Origin: Warburgia ugandensis
Taxonomy: Eukaryota > Streptophyta > Magnoliopsida > Canellales > Canellaceae
Direction: 5' to 3'
Length of the DNA: 64,000 nucleotides
NCBI GenBank assembly: GCA_035236585.1
Contig: CP141139.1
Location: forward strand, 42,231,217 to 42,295,216
How positions within the stretch are numbered: the first letter of the stretch is position 1; every line of letters begins with the position of its first letter. A program made the position numbers and the translations under genes. The notes below the pieces were generated by a model that was not told the origin of the DNA, ran no database searches, and saw only the letters and a list, made by a program, of their open reading frames with translations. Of the stretch, positions 59,991 through 64,000 are shown one piece after another.

Positions 59991-61404
59991 CTAGTCATCA
60001 GACGTTGAGAAGTACCAAAAGAAACTCTCCACTTAAAAGAGACTCTGCCTATTAATCGGTGGTAGAGTGTCCCTTGTTAAAGCATCCCTCACAAGCATCC
60101 CCTTATATTACATGTCCCTATTTTAGTTCCCTTCCCTTGTGATTAATAAGCTTGGACATATCCAAAATTCATTTTTGTGGAAGGGAGGGGAAAGCAATAG
60201 AAAGTATCATAAGGTAGCATGGGGTGAAGTATATAAACCAATCTTAGCTAGTGGATTGGGTATCAAGCTTGTTAAAGAAGCCAACAAGGTACTCCTCACC
60301 AAATGACTCTAGAGGTATGCATTGTAGGATGATAGCCTTTGGAAAATTTTCATTAAAGAGATTTACAAGCCATATGGATTATGGTGGCTTAAGTAAAATG
60401 AATGTTGTACTAGCTCTCAGATGTGGAAGCAAATCATGAAAAACATTGACTTCTTGAAGGCCAACATTAAGTTGAAATATTACAAGGTGACAAGTTTTAT
60501 TTCTTAAAGGACCTGTGTATGAATAGTCAAAGCAATCACAAATTAAGAAGAAGGGGTCAAAGACAAGTACTCTTTGGAACTTGACGCCATCCACCGAAAC
60601 AATTACTTAGAAGAGGACATAGGCTTTAAAGAAGCATAATTCACTGAATTGATTGTCACTACCAACAAACAAATCTTAAATCCTAGTAAAAATTATAGGC
60701 CCATCTAGGCTGCTACAACCCATGGTGACTATAATATAACCTTTCCATTTAGATCACCAATAGATTCAAAAGAATAATGGAAACTTGGAAGACTGAAGCA
60801 CCTACAAGAGTCTTGATTTTCTCATGGGAAATGATGCTAAACAAGATCTCTACCTATGATAAGTTTCATAAAAGAGGTATACATGGACCATCATGGTGTT
60901 ACCTCTATTGCTCAATCAATTAAACTAGAAATCATCTTATGCTACAATCCCATGTTATAGCTAGCATCTAGTATGTGATCTATAACAACTTCAATCTATC
61001 ATGGAGTCTTGCTATGGATATAAACGTGCATATTTTATGACGGATGGGGGTAAGGATGAATCAGTGGGCCAAAAAGCTATGTAACCTATGCTTCATAGAT
61101 TTACTATGGGCCATATTGAATGAGAGAAGTGAGAGATGTTTGGGGTGGAAGTAAAACAATCCAAATCATAATAAAAAGGGCAGCTCAATGTATGAAGCTC
61201 CTACATATGTGTGATTTAGGGAAGGGACGAACCATAAAGGATCTATAGCATGCAGCCTTACCTTGTACTTTTTACCACAAGCTGTTTCAATGCCTTGAAC
61301 GTATGACAATCCAAATCATATTTGACTCTATAATTAGATTAGTAGCATATGGGCTACAAGAACAAAAGACTTCAATAGCTATAGTGTAGAGGATATTTCA
61401 ATCA

Positions 61405-61662
61405 TTGGAATCTAATTGTCTCAGGTACCTTGCAAAAAAAAAAAGAAGAAAAAAACAAAAGAAACCAAGATGCACTCCACCAAAGACAAAATGTTTCAAG
61501 CTCAACGTTGATAGAGCTTGCTATGAAAACCGAGGGGCTAAAGGTTATGGAACCTTAATTAGAGACTCAAAAGGAGAATTCATTCTTGATTATGCTGGTC
61601 AAATTGCCCATGGTGACGCTACTAAGGCTAAAATGATAATAGTTTCCATTGGGGTGTAGAAT
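61405..61662 (+). pseudogene. LINE RNase H remnant
   Basis: A single open frame begins in a lysine-rich stretch and contains KLNVDRACYENRGAKGYGTL, IRDSKGEFILDYAGQIAHGD and ATKAKM. This is the RVT_3/RNase H-like domain found at the C-terminus of many plant LINEs. The first aspartate (NVD) is present. The usual NEAE glutamate is replaced (TKAK). The frame stops early compared with the roughly 120-residue domain, though ESIAYCPLRGF-like and LANKGA-like traces continue to about 61890. Confidence 0.7.
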
Positions 61663-62005
61663 TGGGATAAGTTGAGAGTATTGCCTATTGTCCTCTAAGA
61701 GGATTCAAAAATACAATAAATTGGCTCAAGAAGGGAGGAAAAGCACCATGGACGTTCCAGAGCTACGATTGAACATACAAAATTTGTCTTCTCTCATGCT
61801 TTCTGAAGTGCCAATACAGAAGCTGAAAGGTTAGCTAGTAAGGGAGCTCTACTTGATGAGAAAGGAATGAGAATTATATCTTCTTTATAAAGTAGATAGT
61901 GACCGATTAAGATCACCTCAATCTCGTACTCCAAAATTTGTATTTCTCTTGGGAGGGAATTCTGATATTAATAACAAAATAAACTTACTCTGAAAAAAAA
62001 AAAAA

Positions 62006-62969
62006 GCCCAATCCTAACAACTCAAACAAGTCACTTAATGATGGTCAACTGCTTGGTTTTCAACATTCCCACCCATGTTGCACACATACAATGTGCCCCA
62101 TAGCAGCTCTTTAGTCCAACAGCCCATGCTAAAAGACCATGTGATTAGCACGTAATCATGATCTGAAAATGGATCATAGTTTAACCTATTAACTATGGTG
62201 CTGTTGTCAACTGGTAAATCATTAAACTCTTTTGACTAAGAAGCATAAACTTCTTCATCTCCCCATGATAAGCATCTCCACTCACAAGGGAAATAGATGT
62301 GAGGTGGTCCAAAATAATCCTAACTAATGAAATTAAGGTAGGGTTTAGATGTACTCATGTGCAAAAGAATCATCCCCCATGATATTTCATCAAATCCGTC
62401 AATCTACAACTAATCAATTTTCTTATTTGCACCACATCAAAAACTTATCGATCTAGCTATGAATAAGTTATTGACTGTAGTCAAATGCTCAAGACTAGAG
62501 CTTACACTAATAACACCATAAAATTGTGGCTAGATCACTACTTAAAGTTTCAATCTCTTTGGAGTTCAAAATTTTTAAATAACAAAAAAAAAAACCAAAG
62601 AAAACATTTACGTCGACAATGGACGTAAATCGATGTCAGTCAATGATTGACTTTAGTGTTTCATAGCTAGAATATCATTTGAGCATCAAAAAGAGTTTTA
62701 GCACATATTAATTTAATTTCTTTGGTGTATAGCATGTGAGTTGGTAGGTTAGGAGGCATCTAATAGATGCTAGGGATGTAGAGATAGCATTACAATAAAA
62801 GACTAATTATTCAATGATATCAAAAGTATGATTAGGCTTAGAAGGAACAAGCTTTGATGTTTCCTTTGTTTGTGAATAATGATAGATAAGTGATTGCTGG
62901 ATGCATTTGACAATTTCTTAAGCATGTTTCACTCTCTTAGACTCTATGTTTATGATTAACTACCACAAT
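62006..62969. other. No feature recognised
   Basis: AT-rich spacer between the LINE poly(A) and the next LTR. A 12-base A run lies near 62583-62594. No gene or element end was seen. Confidence 0.4.
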
Positions 62970-64000
62970 TGTAACATCCCTTATTTTTAAGTCTTAATTT
63001 AAGTAAATTAAGAGTTCTAGAAAATGAAATTCTTATAAATATCACATCAAGTGTCAAAAACTTGATATTTAGATTGTAGTCAGAAGACAATTCCAATGAC
63101 ACTAGGTTTGCTAAAATCGGAGCTCAAATGAATAAGCAGTGATTTTTCTCTTGAAGGGTAATTTAGTAATTTTACTAATGGGACCAAACAATCATTTTTA
63201 AGGTCCTAATTGAAATGATGACATTTTATTTTATCAAGGAACCTAATTAGGTAAGTTAAATGAATAAAGAAATAAAAACTAAAATCATTATTTACTAAAG
63301 GAGGGGGCCATTTTGATATTGGCACCCCCCTCTTAAAACATAAACAAACAATCTGTTACCCGACTTGCAGAAGAAAGAAGAAGAGAGAAGAAGAAAAAGG
63401 AGAGAGAGAGATAAGGAACCTAGCCTGCTAGGGATGCCATGTGACACCGATGAGGAAATTGGAGTTTTCGGACTGTCAAAATTATAGGGACTTGTTGGAG
63501 TGGATGATGGCTCAGATCAGATATCTAAGCAGATAAATCTCTTCAGCACGAAGACACAATCAAAAGCCCTCAAAAACCATAGAGATTGGGCAAGAAATGA
63601 AGGAGTTTGGGGGCTAAAAAGTGAACATAGGCGATTGTCAAAAATCTGGTGATTGATGCTTCTTTCTTTGACATTTTTCGGCATCGTATGATGTTGAATC
63701 TTCAATAAAATTCAGCAAATTGTAGGTGAGATTCTGATATACTTTTCCCCTCTTTTCCCTCCCAATTATTCCCAACCAACATTCATTGTTACTGCCCCTA
63801 TTTTCCAATGATAGGAACGGTGAAACTAATGGAGGAAATCGATTGTTGAAAATAATATAGTCAATAGTACAGAATTTGATCAATGATCAGATCATTCATT
63901 TTGTTCCTTAGATGTTTACTAGCAAAATTCCCTTGGTTTCATGAAAATCTATCAAGTAATGATGCTAGAGACAAAAATAGTAACTCGGGTAACTTTACAA
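62970..64000 (+). mobile_element. LTR start (plus strand), cut by the window edge
   Basis: Begins TGTAACATCCCTTATTTTTA. It matches the minus-strand LTR at 1-2769 over its first several hundred bases. Its part at 63730-63990 matches LTR1 of the chromovirus at 23070-23280 (ATTACTACC, GGTGGAACTGATAG and GTGACACTAGCAACTTTA equivalents). No polypurine tract precedes it, so it may be a 5' LTR or a solo LTR. Confidence 0.75.

Larger units (their letters stand above)
57499..62005 (+). mobile_element. L1-type LINE, degenerate, ending in poly(A)
   Basis: Traces of endonuclease, reverse transcriptase and RNase H occur in the right order over 4.5 kb and finish with a 13-base A run at 61993-62005. Such elements copy their RNA directly at a nicked target. 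Stops and frameshifts are dense throughout. The 5' boundary is unknown and may lie left of the TRIM. No target duplication was identified. Confidence 0.8.

Overview
This window is plant nuclear DNA, AT-rich and made almost entirely of old, broken transposable elements. I found no intact host gene, no tRNA or rRNA gene, and no CRISPR or operon-like structure. The plant origin rests on a chromodomain-type Ty3/gypsy retrotransposon, an Athila/Tat-like gag, a CACTA transposon with a DUF4216 remnant, an Au-type SINE and plant L1-type LINEs. The species cannot be told from the sequence. Nearly all coding traces carry stops, frameshifts and lost catalytic residues.

Left part (1-16.1 kb). A minus-strand LTR element with a very short interior is followed by pieces of a plus-strand non-autonomous element and an inverted pair of LTR starts (5564-6291). 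Next come an Au SINE (about 6.7 kb), a copia gag scrap, and a minus-strand LINE split by a 4.26 kb probable solo LTR (8151-12407). A CACTA element with hairpin-rich ends and a DUF4216 remnant (13504-16101) closes this part.

Middle (about 16.1-55.3 kb). This is a multi-level nest. An Athila/Tat-like element supplies LTR sequence up to about 22.03 kb, a decayed tRNA-Asp primer site at 22033-22050, and gag near 55.0 kb. Into its leader went a Tekay/Del-like chromovirus unit (22271-53846) flanked by ATGAG on both sides. That unit seems to hold three long LTRs and two interiors. Its LTRs were later hit by (a) a cluster of minus-strand elements at 31450-44057, including a LARD-like element without recognisable coding; (b) a gag-only LTR element at 45251-50208 with a perfect TATTA target duplication; and (c) a solo LTR at 51100-53459 with a perfect ATATG duplication. 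A related LTR (19282-21430) sits inside the Athila-like LTR.

Right part (55.3-64 kb). A plus-strand L1-type LINE (up to a poly(A) tract at 62005) lies next to a 1.4 kb TRIM-like element (56097-57498). The window ends in an LTR (62970-64000) of the same family as the LTR at 1-2769, in opposite orientation.

The elements do not work together. The interest lies in the insertion order, the non-autonomous classes and the style of decay, in which most readable breaks are C-to-T or G-to-A changes.
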